Below, piece after piece: positions 15,831 through 22,654 of a DNA stretch of 24,758 nucleotides. The notes beneath the pieces are model-generated. The model worked only from the letters and a program-made list of their open reading frames with translations, made no database searches and had not been told where the DNA came from. Within the stretch, counting starts at the first letter, position 1. Every line of letters begins with the position of its first letter. Source of the stretch: JBKQHQ01 sp052148715 (GTDB lineage Bacteria > Pseudomonadota > Alphaproteobacteria > Rhizobiales > Xanthobacteraceae). Location: the NCBI GenBank assembly GCA_052148715.1, contig JBKQHQ010000273.1, forward strand, positions 1 to 24,758. Direction: 5' to 3'. The position numbers and the translations under genes are program-made.

Positions 15831-16138
15831 GAACTGCAACGGGCAGCGGAAAAAAAGTTTTCGAGCGGGCGGAACGGTGTTGCTCGGACTTCGAACCACA
15901 CCCGACGGGACGCCGCCCGGGGGGACAAGGTTTCGAGACTCAGAGCGATCGGAACGAGGGCATTCCCTTTGTGTTTTGGTTCGCACTGTCGTCTGAGAGC
16001 GAGGTAATAGTCTTTCTGCATGGGGTTGCTCCCACTCGATATTTTCGATCCGCCGCACCGCAGGCGCGCCCGGAGTTTTGATCTTGAGCCAATGCGGCGA
16101 GTTTCGGGACCAGCTGACTTGGTGTTTCGAATTCGTAA
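15831..16138. other. Non-coding junction region with a tRNA T-arm-like fragment
   Basis: About 300 bases between the truncated decarboxylase-like gene and the next gene, with no recognisable coding sequence. CGGACTTCGAACCA (15885-15898) resembles the T-arm of the tRNA-Asn at 17869-17944 (CGGACTCGAACCA) with one inserted base. It may be a decayed attachment-site copy or a chance match. Confidence 0.35.
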
Positions 16139-16816
16139 CTACGAATTGTCATTCCGTTCAACTTCGACACGAGCACATTCAAACATATCAGCTGTTTTCT
16201 CCTGCATGAGCGGGAGGTATTTCACCTCCTTAGTTGGGCTGAGCGTCCGAAGCTCCTTCACCGTTTCGCCGTGTAACCCGGCGGCCCTGTCATAATAATC
16301 GAAAAGGACTTTTCCAGAAGCGCCGACCAACCAAGCACCGATGATCCTGTGGTCACCTGTCTTTCCCCCCATGGTGCATTTAGGTGCTTCCCACTTTTTT
16401 GCTTCTAAGTCTATTGTAGCTGGCTTTATCGGTATGAAATAGCCGTGTTCCGGATATATTCTGACGGCGTACAATTTATATCCGTCGGGAATGGCCTTTT
16501 TTATTTCACCTCTAACGTTTACGCTCTCTGGCACCTTGTTGTCGCTTGCGACTGGATGCGTAATTGTTATGCCAAGGCTGCGCGCGCTTGCTTTAGTGAG
16601 AGCGAAAGTCTTCGACTGGAAAACGATCCCGCATACGAAGAGTGCGACGCCAGCCAGCCAAACAGTAATTTGTTGAAGAAGTGGCAATTTGACCGTCAAA
16701 GTGCCGTAGGTAAATCCGCCCGCTGCTGCCCCAAACAGAAATACTATAACGCCAAGAATCATGAGCAACACGGGAATGCGATCCAACAATGCGGCGGCTA
16801 AATCTTCTTTTGTCAT
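16139..16816 (-). CDS. Hypothetical membrane protein, two N-terminal membrane segments
   Basis: 225 residues from the ATG at 16816, with a weak GAGG before it; an in-frame ATG at 16840 is possible. I do not recognise the family. Residues 14-40 (IPVLLMILGVIVFLFGAAAG) and about 50-70 (TVWLAGVALFVCGIVF) form a membrane hairpin. A soluble domain of about 140 residues follows, with strand-rich YKLYAVRIYPEHGYFIPI, GDHRIIGAWLVG and KVLFDYYDRAAG. Base composition is noticeably more AT-rich than the chromosomal neighbours, suggesting recent transfer. It follows the proline-rich gene on the same strand after 71 bases, so they may form one unit. Confidence 0.75.
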   Translation of the reverse strand: MTKEDLAAALLDRIPVLLMILGVIVFLFGAAAGGFTYGTLTVKLPLLQQITVWLAGVALFVCGIVFQSKTFALTKASARSLGITITHPVASDNKVPESVNVRGEIKKAIPDGYKLYAVRIYPEHGYFIPIKPATIDLEAKKWEAPKCTMGGKTGDHRIIGAWLVGASGKVLFDYYDRAAGLHGETVKELRTLSPTKEVKYLPLMQEKTADMFECARVEVERNDNS

Positions 16817-16887
16817 GGCACGCCTCAATTTATGGTGCAATGAAACCGGCTGGCGTGATGCTGCGGGCGGCGATGGGCGTTAAACTT

Positions 16888-17667
16888 CTACCACATTCCC
16901 GTGAGCCTACCGAGCAACGCCAACGCGCCAGCTGCTGCCGCACCTACAATAGCGCCCGATCCTCTCTCTACGATGAACATGAGCGGTCTTTTCAGTAGAA
17001 GGTCGATCATCTTCGGATCGGGTTTTGGCGATTTCAGGAGTGTTATGCCGGCGGCGATCTCGGCTATCAGCTTCTCTTGCGTTTCGCCCGCAATGGCATT
17101 TGATTGACGAAGGAGATCGCACACCTCGTCGAGCTTCGCGCTCAGTTCGTGGAACGGGGCGGAGTCGATGTTGATCGTTACATGGTTTTGAACGATGACT
17201 GCGCCGCCCGGGTCCTCTGGATAGAGCGTAGGTAAGATCGAAATCGTTGCCCGGGTAACGGCCGTTTCGACTGAGATCGCGGCTGACGTTTGCACGCCGG
17301 CAGCCACGCCAATTCCGATCGGGCTTGATGCGGTGAGGGAGACCTTTTGAGGCTCTGTTGACGCTGCGGGTTCAGGGGGCTGAACGATCGTGCGAAGCGT
17401 CGCCGGCATTCCTTGTGGGCCTTGCGTCCACCCCGAAGGCTCGGGCGGTCCCGTCACATGCGTTGCTGGCGGCAGATTGCGCAGCGGCAACGGAGGTTCG
17501 GTCGTACCGATCGGTGACAGCACCCCGCTCGGCGGATTCTGCAGGACATGGTGAGGCACCTTGGCGGGGGGCGGGTCAGCCGGCGCATTTAGGACCAATG
17601 GAGTTATGGAAGGCTCGGCTTCTTGGTGCGGCGACTCGGCCGGCAACTGTGTGGGCCCCCGGTCCAT
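16888..17667 (-). CDS. Hypothetical proline-rich protein with hydrophobic C-terminus
   Basis: 259 residues, family not recognised. The first 110 or so residues are rich in proline, glutamate and threonine and are probably disordered. The middle has a short alanine- and threonine-rich stretch. The last 100 residues look folded: GGAVIVQNHVTINIDSAP, then a helical part ELSAKLDEVCDLLRQSN and TQEKLIAEIAAGITLL, a KPDPKMIDLLLKRPL segment, and a final hydrophobic glycine- and alanine-rich helix (GAIVGAAAAGALALLG) that could anchor or insert in a membrane. GGGAG lies eleven bases before the ATG. It lies upstream of the two-pass membrane protein gene and shares its foreign composition. Confidence 0.65.
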   Translation of the reverse strand: MDRGPTQLPAESPHQEAEPSITPLVLNAPADPPPAKVPHHVLQNPPSGVLSPIGTTEPPLPLRNLPPATHVTGPPEPSGWTQGPQGMPATLRTIVQPPEPAASTEPQKVSLTASSPIGIGVAAGVQTSAAISVETAVTRATISILPTLYPEDPGGAVIVQNHVTINIDSAPFHELSAKLDEVCDLLRQSNAIAGETQEKLIAEIAAGITLLKSPKPDPKMIDLLLKRPLMFIVERGSGAIVGAAAAGALALLGRLTGMW

Positions 17668-17801
17668 CTTTGCTTTGCTCCCGTCCTTGCTGACTGACGG
17701 AGAGTTTTCCCGTCACTCGCCACGTTTCGCTTCGCGGCACGCGCCGAACAGGGGCGCGAGCCTGTGCCTAGGCTTTTAATCGCTCTCGGCCGGCGAAATT
17801 T

Positions 17802-17821
17802 CCGTACCTATGCCGTACCTA
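17802..17821. repeat. Short direct repeat beside tRNA-Asn
   Basis: CCGTACCTA occurs at 17802-17810 and again at 17813-17821, an 11-base period, about 50 bases from the 3' end of the tRNA-Asn gene. Short direct repeats next to a tRNA end can be recombinase arm sites; this is only suggestive. Confidence 0.4.
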
Positions 17822-17868
17822 ATCGTTAAATCCCGCTGGTCGCTATTCGCTAAGTCTTTGTTTTTGCT

Positions 17869-17944
17869 TGGCTCCCCGGGCCGGACTCGAACCAGCGACC
17901 CAGCGGTTAACAGCCGCTTGCTCTACCTGCTGAGCTACCGGGGA
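17869..17944 (-). tRNA. tRNA-Asn (anticodon GTT)
   Basis: The minus strand folds into a standard 76-base tRNA with encoded CCA. The acceptor stem is TCCCCGG pairing with CCGGGGA and discriminator G, the D-arm reads TAGCTCAGCAGGTAGAGCA, the anticodon loop is CTGTTAA giving GTT, and the T-arm has GGTTCGAGTCC. It lies at the right edge of the AT-richer hypothetical block, with that block on its 3' side, the usual side for integration into tRNA genes. Confidence 0.95.
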
Positions 17945-18305
17945 TCACGCAAAGCGTGTGGCCGAGCGTATAACAAAGGCCGGCAAGTTTTGCAAAGCGC
18001 GATTGGCCGGTTCCGGGCGGTCTAGGTCCATGAGCGTTGGCTGCTTCGCCGCCACGGAGAAATGCGCGCTAATCCGATGGTTCGCCTGGTCGGTGGGAGA
18101 AAGGGGGCGGGTCGTGGTGCCCCCTCCGGGGCCCTAACGCGACGACGGTCACTGCGCGCAGCCGACTCGCAGGGTCATGAGAGGTCCGCACGTCTGATTA
18201 TGAGCGCCGCGCATGATGCCGGCTAATCGTAAAGACGGTCGATGGCGCAGCTCGGCCGTGTCGATTTTCGGGCGCTCGTGCAAGCGAAACCGATCGCAGC
18301 CAATC
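17945..18305. other. Intergenic region, no gene recognised
   Basis: About 360 bases between the tRNA-Asn and the terminator of the Omp31-like gene. It includes the upstream region of the tRNA and GC-rich stretches near 18100-18135, but no coding sequence or structured RNA that I can support. Confidence 0.5.
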
Positions 18306-18342
18306 AAAAAGAGCGAAGGGCCAACCGGTGTCAGCCCTTCGC
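18306..18342 (-). terminator. Intrinsic terminator of the Omp31-like gene
   Basis: On the minus strand GCGAAGGGC (18342-18334) and GCCCTTCGC (18321-18313) form a perfect nine-base stem with a 12-base loop, followed at once by TCTTTTTG. It lies about 50 bases after the porin stop at 18392, a textbook Rho-independent terminator. Confidence 0.9.
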
Positions 18343-18391
18343 ACATTTCAAAAAAGACTCCTCCCCCGCTCGTTCCGGGGAACCGCAAGGA

Positions 18392-19078
18392 TCAATATTT
18401 GGTCACAATCGGTCCGCCCGGGCCACCGAAGCGGAAGTTGAGACCGACCAGCACTTCTTGGACGTTCTCCTTGACGCTTGGGACCGTTGCGGTGTTGGTC
18501 AAAGTTACGTTCTTCGTGCCGAAGTCAACATAGTTGTATTCGACGAAGCCGGATATATTCGACCAGAGCTTATGCTCGATGCCGCCGCCGACGGTCCATC
18601 CGCTGCGGTTGTCGGTCCCGGTCGCAGTCGCAACCAATGGCGTGCCGGTGATGTCGTCCGTGCTCCACGCGCCACCACCTCTGACGTACAGCAGCGTCGC
18701 GGGCGCGACCGCGTAGCCAAGTCGAGCCGTCGCCGTCGTGAGCCATGGGATCTTGCTCGCGACGCCGTTGGAGGAGCCGGTGATATCCGCGGCCTCGAAC
18801 TCACCTTCGACGCCGATCACCCAACCGCGCGCGAATTGATAATCGCATCCGACCTGGCCGCCACCGACCACACCGCTGCCGTTTATCGTGGCCAACGCCG
18901 CGGCCGTGACCGAGTCGTTGGCGTTAAGCTGGCTCCAGCCGCCGCCGACATTGGCGCCGATATAGCAACCGCTCCAGCTCCACGCCGGCGGAGCCTTGGT
19001 GTAGACGGGCAAGTCGGCGGCGGAAGCGCCGGCCGCCATGGTCAGCGATACGGCGGTTCCAAGCAGTAGCTTCTTCAT
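18392..19078 (-). CDS. Outer membrane beta-barrel protein, Omp31/RopB family
   Basis: 228 residues. A clear signal peptide (MKKLLLGTAVSLTMAAGASA) is followed by ADLPVYTKAPP, the short linker typical of Brucella Omp25/Omp31 and Rhizobium RopB proteins, then WSGCYIGANVGGGW, the first strand. Alternating strands include GVVGGGQVGCDYQ, VIGVEGEFEAADI, ATARLGYAV-ATLLYVRGGGAW and GWTVGGGIEHKL, ending NFRFGGPG-VTKY with a terminal aromatic residue for barrel assembly. An eight-stranded barrel is expected. GAGGGG lies just before the ATG. It is monocistronic with its own terminator. Such proteins contribute to envelope integrity and host contact. Confidence 0.93.
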   Translation of the reverse strand: MKKLLLGTAVSLTMAAGASAADLPVYTKAPPAWSWSGCYIGANVGGGWSQLNANDSVTAAALATINGSGVVGGGQVGCDYQFARGWVIGVEGEFEAADITGSSNGVASKIPWLTTATARLGYAVAPATLLYVRGGGAWSTDDITGTPLVATATGTDNRSGWTVGGGIEHKLWSNISGFVEYNYVDFGTKNVTLTNTATVPSVKENVQEVLVGLNFRFGGPGGPIVTKY

Positions 19079-19544
19079 CTTAGCCCCTCACTGGGTTGAT
19101 CCCGCGCCGATTGACGGCGGCGGAAAGTTGGTTCGGTTCAATGGGCAAAAAAGGCCCGCTCCCGCGCGACAAACGTCGCTACGTCTTTGACGCCTCAACT
19201 CGTCTCAGGGGTATTTTTTTGGTACGCGCATTCGCGAGGCAAACGGTGCCCCGCAAGCGTGTGATCACGCCACACGCAACGACAGCCGCAATCCGGAACA
19301 TCAGCACCGGATCGCCGGTTCTGGGTCTAATATTACCGTCGATCGGCAGTCACTTTTGTGACGCCTTCCTAACGACCGCGGCTATTTTTTCAGCTGATGA
19401 GTGCAGAGATCGACGGTTAGGCCGATCAGAATTTCGCGCTGGAACAGCGGCCTCAGAATCAAATGGAAGGCCGATGTGCAAAGGCGGGAGCGTCCGGCCG
19501 TGGCGCCTGAGTTCGAAAAATGACGCCAGGCTGTCGTCCGGAAG
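19079..19544. other. Intergenic region upstream of the Omp31-like gene
   Basis: About 465 bases with no supported gene. It should hold the porin promoter, which I cannot place with confidence. GCGTGTG (19257-19263) and CACACGC (19271-19277) form a perfect seven-base inverted repeat with a seven-base spacer, about 180 bases upstream of the porin start and a possible regulator site. The end nearest 19544 contains only sequence downstream of tRNA-Cys. Confidence 0.45.
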
Positions 19545-19618
19545 TGGAGGCCACGCCCGGAATTGAACCGGGGTAAACGGTTTTGCAGACCGCTGCGTAA
19601 CCACTCCGCCACGTGGCC
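19545..19618 (-). tRNA. tRNA-Cys (anticodon GCA)
   Basis: 74 bases on the minus strand with encoded CCA. The acceptor stem GGCCACG pairs with CGTGGCC, discriminator T is standard for cysteine tRNA, the D-arm is TGGCGGAGTGGTTACGCA, the anticodon loop CTGCAAA gives GCA, and the T-arm is CCGGTTCAATTCCGG. The recombinase gene starts only 34 bases beyond its 5' end on the same strand, so it is probably the insertion site of the island to the right. Confidence 0.95.
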
Positions 19619-19652
19619 CCTGTGGTCGCGATAGGTAAACGACGACAAGCGG

Positions 19653-20930
19653 TTAGGCAATAGCGCTGTCGTCGTCATTCTGAACGGGATTCCGCTGCCC
19701 ATTCTGAACGGATGTTCCCGAGGCGTTCGCCAGCATATGAGCATATCGCCTCCGGGTAGCGGGCAGGGCGCGTTCCAAGGTTCGCTTGGCATACCCCTCG
19801 TAAGCGCGTTGCGTCCGGTGCCCCGATAGCGCCCAGCCTTGGCCGTCGGTCAGCTCCGCTTCCTCGAGCTCGGTCATGCCGCCATGCCGGCATGCGTCCA
19901 AGGTGAATGTCGCCGCCAGCTTGAGCGTATCCCGCACCTTGCGAACCACCTTGGCCATCTGCATGGCGGTATAGGGTTCGGCCGGCTTGTCGCCACGGGC
20001 CGGCTTCAGGATCATCGGCACGCCGCGCCGGGGCAACCGGGCAAGCACCTCCGCGTTGGCGTAGAATTGGATCAGGCCGGCTTCGGTCGCCTCTTCGAGC
20101 GGATGCCAGACTACCGCCCCGGTCTTGTGGTGCGTGATCTTGATGGCGTTCGGCGCATCCTTGCCGCGATAGTCCGGCCAAGCGAGATAACCGGCGAGCA
20201 CATTCTCAGGCCGTTGCAAGAATTCGAAGCAGATCACCGCCGCGGCGGCCGGTTCGGGGTGACCCGCCTCGATTGCCCCGCAGGCGAAGCGATAGACCTG
20301 GTCGCGCGTTGCCGCCGGCTTGGTTTTTATTGTTCGCTGTTGCTTGGTCACGCCATCCCACGGAGTCGGTACCGCGCGGTCGAAAGCGTCCGGGTGCAAT
20401 CGGTACACCACGCGCCAAGCGGCGCGGCACAAGGCAACGACCTTTTCGCCTTGCCGTGGCCGTGGCCCGTTCGGGCCGGCGCAAATGCGTTCATAAATTT
20501 TGTCGGCCGCGAGCGGGGAGATCGACTTGACCGGCCGCTGCCCCACCTGGTCGCCGCGCTTGGTCGGCATGTCGACCACGAGCCGCATGAGCCGTTCGTA
20601 ATCCGGCCGCGTGCGGGCCGATACGCGCACCCTGTAGCGCTTGCTCGCCTTGAACTCGCGGAATAGCCAATCGACCGTCCCGAAGCGCGCAATACTTTCG
20701 AGCCGTTCGCCGCTCTTTCCTTTCAACCATTCGTCGACCAGGGCATTAAGCCCAGCGGCCCGACCGCCGGCGCCGTCAACACCACATGCGACCACGTAGT
20801 CAGTGCCAAGCGGCTCATTCGGAATCGACCAGCCGGCTTTGCGATAGCGGGTCGGGATGGTGAAATAGAAGCCGGTCGCCCCATTCGCTAGCGGCTTCGC
20901 TATCACATAGCGCGGCAGCGTTATGCTCAC
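19653..20930 (-). CDS. Tyrosine-type site-specific recombinase / integrase
   Basis: 425 residues from a GTG at 20930 that overlaps the stop of the upstream small gene (GTGA); an upstream in-frame start at 21005 would lie inside that gene. The N-terminal half is a SAM-like core-binding domain (WLFREFKASKRYRVRVSARTR onward). The catalytic set is visible: Arg in FLQRPENV (about 240), Lys in THHKTG (about 268), Arg-His in DACRHGG (about 348), His in LSGHR (371) and the nucleophile Tyr in AYEGYAK (about 380). It should catalyse integration and excision of the island. It sits 34 bases from tRNA-Cys. The C-terminal tail is polar and probably disordered. Confidence 0.92.
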   Translation of the reverse strand: MSITLPRYVIAKPLANGATGFYFTIPTRYRKAGWSIPNEPLGTDYVVACGVDGAGGRAAGLNALVDEWLKGKSGERLESIARFGTVDWLFREFKASKRYRVRVSARTRPDYERLMRLVVDMPTKRGDQVGQRPVKSISPLAADKIYERICAGPNGPRPRQGEKVVALCRAAWRVVYRLHPDAFDRAVPTPWDGVTKQQRTIKTKPAATRDQVYRFACGAIEAGHPEPAAAAVICFEFLQRPENVLAGYLAWPDYRGKDAPNAIKITHHKTGAVVWHPLEEATEAGLIQFYANAEVLARLPRRGVPMILKPARGDKPAEPYTAMQMAKVVRKVRDTLKLAATFTLDACRHGGMTELEEAELTDGQGWALSGHRTQRAYEGYAKRTLERALPATRRRYAHMLANASGTSVQNGQRNPVQNDDDSAIA

Positions 20931-21163
20931 AGATCCACGGCGAGATCGCGCGCGCTCGCGAGTTCGGGCGGTAATATCGCTCGGTCGAGATCGTCGCGCA
21001 GCCACAGCTTCCGCCGGCCCTCATTGATACGGGGTTGAGGATATTCTTTCCCTACCCGCTCTAGAAAAGCCGAAACGTCCCGCTCTCCGCAATACCCCGC
21101 GGCGAGCTCGGCGCCCATGCGGCGCGGCCAAGAGCCGGCGGGAATGAGAGCCGGTCTCCTCAT
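20927..21163 (-). CDS. Small probable DNA-binding protein next to the integrase
   Basis: 78 residues. The middle, GAELAAGYCGERDVSAFLERVGKEYPQPR, has the look of a small winged-helix or AlpA/excisionase-type helix-turn-helix (AELAAxYCG, then a second helix, then the wing region RRKLWLRDDLDRAI). Such genes often precede tyrosine integrases on rhizobial islands and probably act as directionality factor or transcriptional regulator. Its stop overlaps the integrase start (GTGA) and its ATG overlaps the end of an upstream open frame (ATGA), so expression is coupled. No strong Shine-Dalgarno sequence is visible, which agrees with coupling. Confidence 0.65.
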   Translation of the reverse strand: MRRPALIPAGSWPRRMGAELAAGYCGERDVSAFLERVGKEYPQPRINEGRRKLWLRDDLDRAILPPELASARDLAVDL

Positions 21164-21510
21164 CGTGGATCACCGGAGCGAAGGGCAGGACCGCCGGCCG
21201 GCTCCGGTCGCTTGGTGCCGTTAAACTTGCCGAGCTCATCGCCGAAGGCATCCCAGCCCGGCCGACGCGCGCGCGAAGACATCGGCGCGGAACGCGCCAG
21301 GCGTAACAGCCTCGACGATGCGGTGGCGCCCTCGGGCTTGCGCGAGTGCTCGCGCGCAAGCCCGTCGACGAGTGCGTCGGAAAGGGTCTCGAACGCCTTG
21401 TGCGCGGGCGAGCTCGTCGAAGCGCAGCGCCGGCCCGCTGCACGTTGACCGACGCGGCGTCTAGTCGGTAGGTCGAGATTCCACCTTGGATGTTTGATAG
21501 CGCTTCGTGT
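21162..21510 (-). pseudogene. Possible frameshifted remnant upstream of the integrase operon
   Basis: On the minus strand an open frame without a good start ends in a TGA that overlaps the next ATG. It reads FETLSDALVDGLAREHSRKP, then RPGWDAFGDELGKFNGTKRP. Upstream, plausible coding sequence moves into other frames (YRLDAASVNVQRAG, then LRFDELAR), which suggests at least one frameshift near 21400-21430. I do not recognise the family, and GC-rich DNA readily gives such frames, so the call is weak. Confidence 0.35.
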
Positions 21511-21526
21511 CCGGCGGATACACGGC

Positions 21527-21964
21527 TTAGCTCCGGGTCGTCCGGTACTCGAAGAAGTCCCGATATTCAGGTTCTTCGCTCAGCCATTGTCCGGCGCGGT
21601 TGACCTGATTGCTGGCTCCTTCAAGCCAAACAACGCGAAGACGCACTGGCCCTTTTTTCTGGTTTATGACTTTCACATGCTCAAGAAGGAGACGGATATC
21701 GCCATCAGGTTCACCGCGAGGAGGGTCAAGGTGGCTCGCCATCGCATCAAGCAGCACGTGAAATTCGATCTCGCCCTGCTCCCCGGCCTCCACTAGTTCT
21801 TTGACGACTTCATCGAGGATATCGCAGGCTCGTTTCAGAAAGTCGATCGAAGTCAGGTACTCCCCGGACAGAACATTATCTTCGCCGCCGAGCAGAATCG
21901 GACCGCCGTCCATCCGGGCGTCAAACTGCGGGTACGGATTCGCTCGTCGAATAAACCGGGACAT
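21527..21964 (-). CDS. SiaC-like partner-switching protein (DUF1987-like)
   Basis: 145 residues. The order of features resembles SiaC of Pseudomonas, a small STAS-like substrate of a GHKL kinase: PQFDARMDGGPILLGGED near the start (compare the family's FD-x-G-x-L-I-x-G-x-S), a long helix FLKRACDILDEVV, the strand EIEFHVLLDAMASH (67-78) where SiaC has its NTSSSK-type phosphorylation site, helix LLLEHVKVIN, strand VRLRVVWLEG, and a GQWLSEEPEYRDFFEY tail. Ser77 is the best candidate for a phosphoacceptor; this is inference. It starts four bases after the stop of the SiaB-like gene. Overall identity looks low, so the match rests on pattern and neighbours. Confidence 0.6.
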   Translation of the reverse strand: MSRFIRRANPYPQFDARMDGGPILLGGEDNVLSGEYLTSIDFLKRACDILDEVVKELVEAGEQGEIEFHVLLDAMASHLDPPRGEPDGDIRLLLEHVKVINQKKGPVRLRVVWLEGASNQVNRAGQWLSEEPEYRDFFEYRTTRS

Positions 21965-21968
21965 AAAC

Positions 21969-22457
21969 TTACCCAGTAGAAACTAGAGGCTTAAGCGTTG
22001 CTGAGATAACGAAATGACTACCCCGGCGACTGACGTTCAAATCTGGTCGTCCGTCGAGGCTTGCAAGACTTGAATTTTCGGCGACCCAATAGAGGCCCCG
22101 CCCTCTCACGCGCCGTCTATTTGTACGCGCCGCCAAGCGGCCAAGCAATGGCTCTGTCCGCGACGAGGCGTTCACTATGTCTTCGATCTTCTTGACCAGC
22201 GCCTTCATGTGGAAAGCGTTCGCCTCTCCCTCCGAGACCACTCGGATGGCGTGGTCCTCCTGGAGGTAGACTCTGACCTTGCCGACCGCGGGCTTCCCGT
22301 GGTCACGTAGGTTGGAGACAAGTTCGGTGACAACTGTCACAGTCATCGCACGAAGCTTCCGGCTGGATATCTCGGCCTGAATCCGGTCGATCGCCTTACC
22401 CAACTCGGCGTCGTTCGGCGTTCCTACGGTTGCAATCAGCGTCTCCTTATCCGGCAT
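21969..22457 (-). CDS. SiaB-like GHKL kinase / anti-sigma-type ATPase (DUF6272-like)
   Basis: 162 residues from the ATG at 22457, which has AGAAGGGG seven bases before it. VTVVTELVSNLRDHG (40-54) is the N-box of the GHKL ATPase fold with Glu45 and Asn49 in the usual places, as in RsbW and SpoIIAB. The layout fits the SiaB family: N-terminal strand TLIATVG, a long helix, the N-box helix, strand VRVYLQEDHAIRVVSEG, helices of a lid region (FHMKALVKKIEDIVN), GRGLYWVAENSS (119-130, compare GAGLGFIEMARKS), and closing strand SHFVISATLKP. It would phosphorylate the downstream SiaC-like protein. It lies between that gene and the phosphatase gene on the same strand. Confidence 0.65.
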   Translation of the reverse strand: MPDKETLIATVGTPNDAELGKAIDRIQAEISSRKLRAMTVTVVTELVSNLRDHGKPAVGKVRVYLQEDHAIRVVSEGEANAFHMKALVKKIEDIVNASSRTEPLLGRLAARTNRRRVRGRGLYWVAENSSLASLDGRPDLNVSRRGSHFVISATLKPLVSTG

Positions 22458-22654
22458 TACAATACCCCTTCTGCGCCCTTCAACATGAAGGAGCGGACCC
22501 GGCGCTAAGTACACGTGTTACGAAGAGACAATTGACAAGCCGCAACAACGCGCCCCTCACCTTATCGCTCACCCCACCCTGAGAAGGGGAGTTGATTGAC
22601 TTGACTAGATTGATTCGTTTTCCAGAGGATGCCATATCTTGTATGCTTCACAAA
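22458..22654. other. Gap between phosphatase and kinase-like genes, with an IS-like fragment
   Basis: About 200 bases. GATTCGTTTTCC followed by GAGGATGCCAT (22612-22635) matches 20 of 24 positions with 24699-24721, the segment just before the putative transposase start at the right end. The gap therefore may hold a leftover IS fragment. The remainder would be the leader of the kinase-like gene. Confidence 0.35.

Noticed and set aside
18242..19069. A 275-codon rightward open frame opposite the Omp31-like gene
   Set aside because: Antisense to a porin with signal peptide, ribosome site and terminator; no support of its own.
19096..19566. 156-codon rightward frame between the porin and tRNA-Cys
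   Set aside because: It runs into the tRNA gene, has no Shine-Dalgarno sequence and no protein-like pattern.
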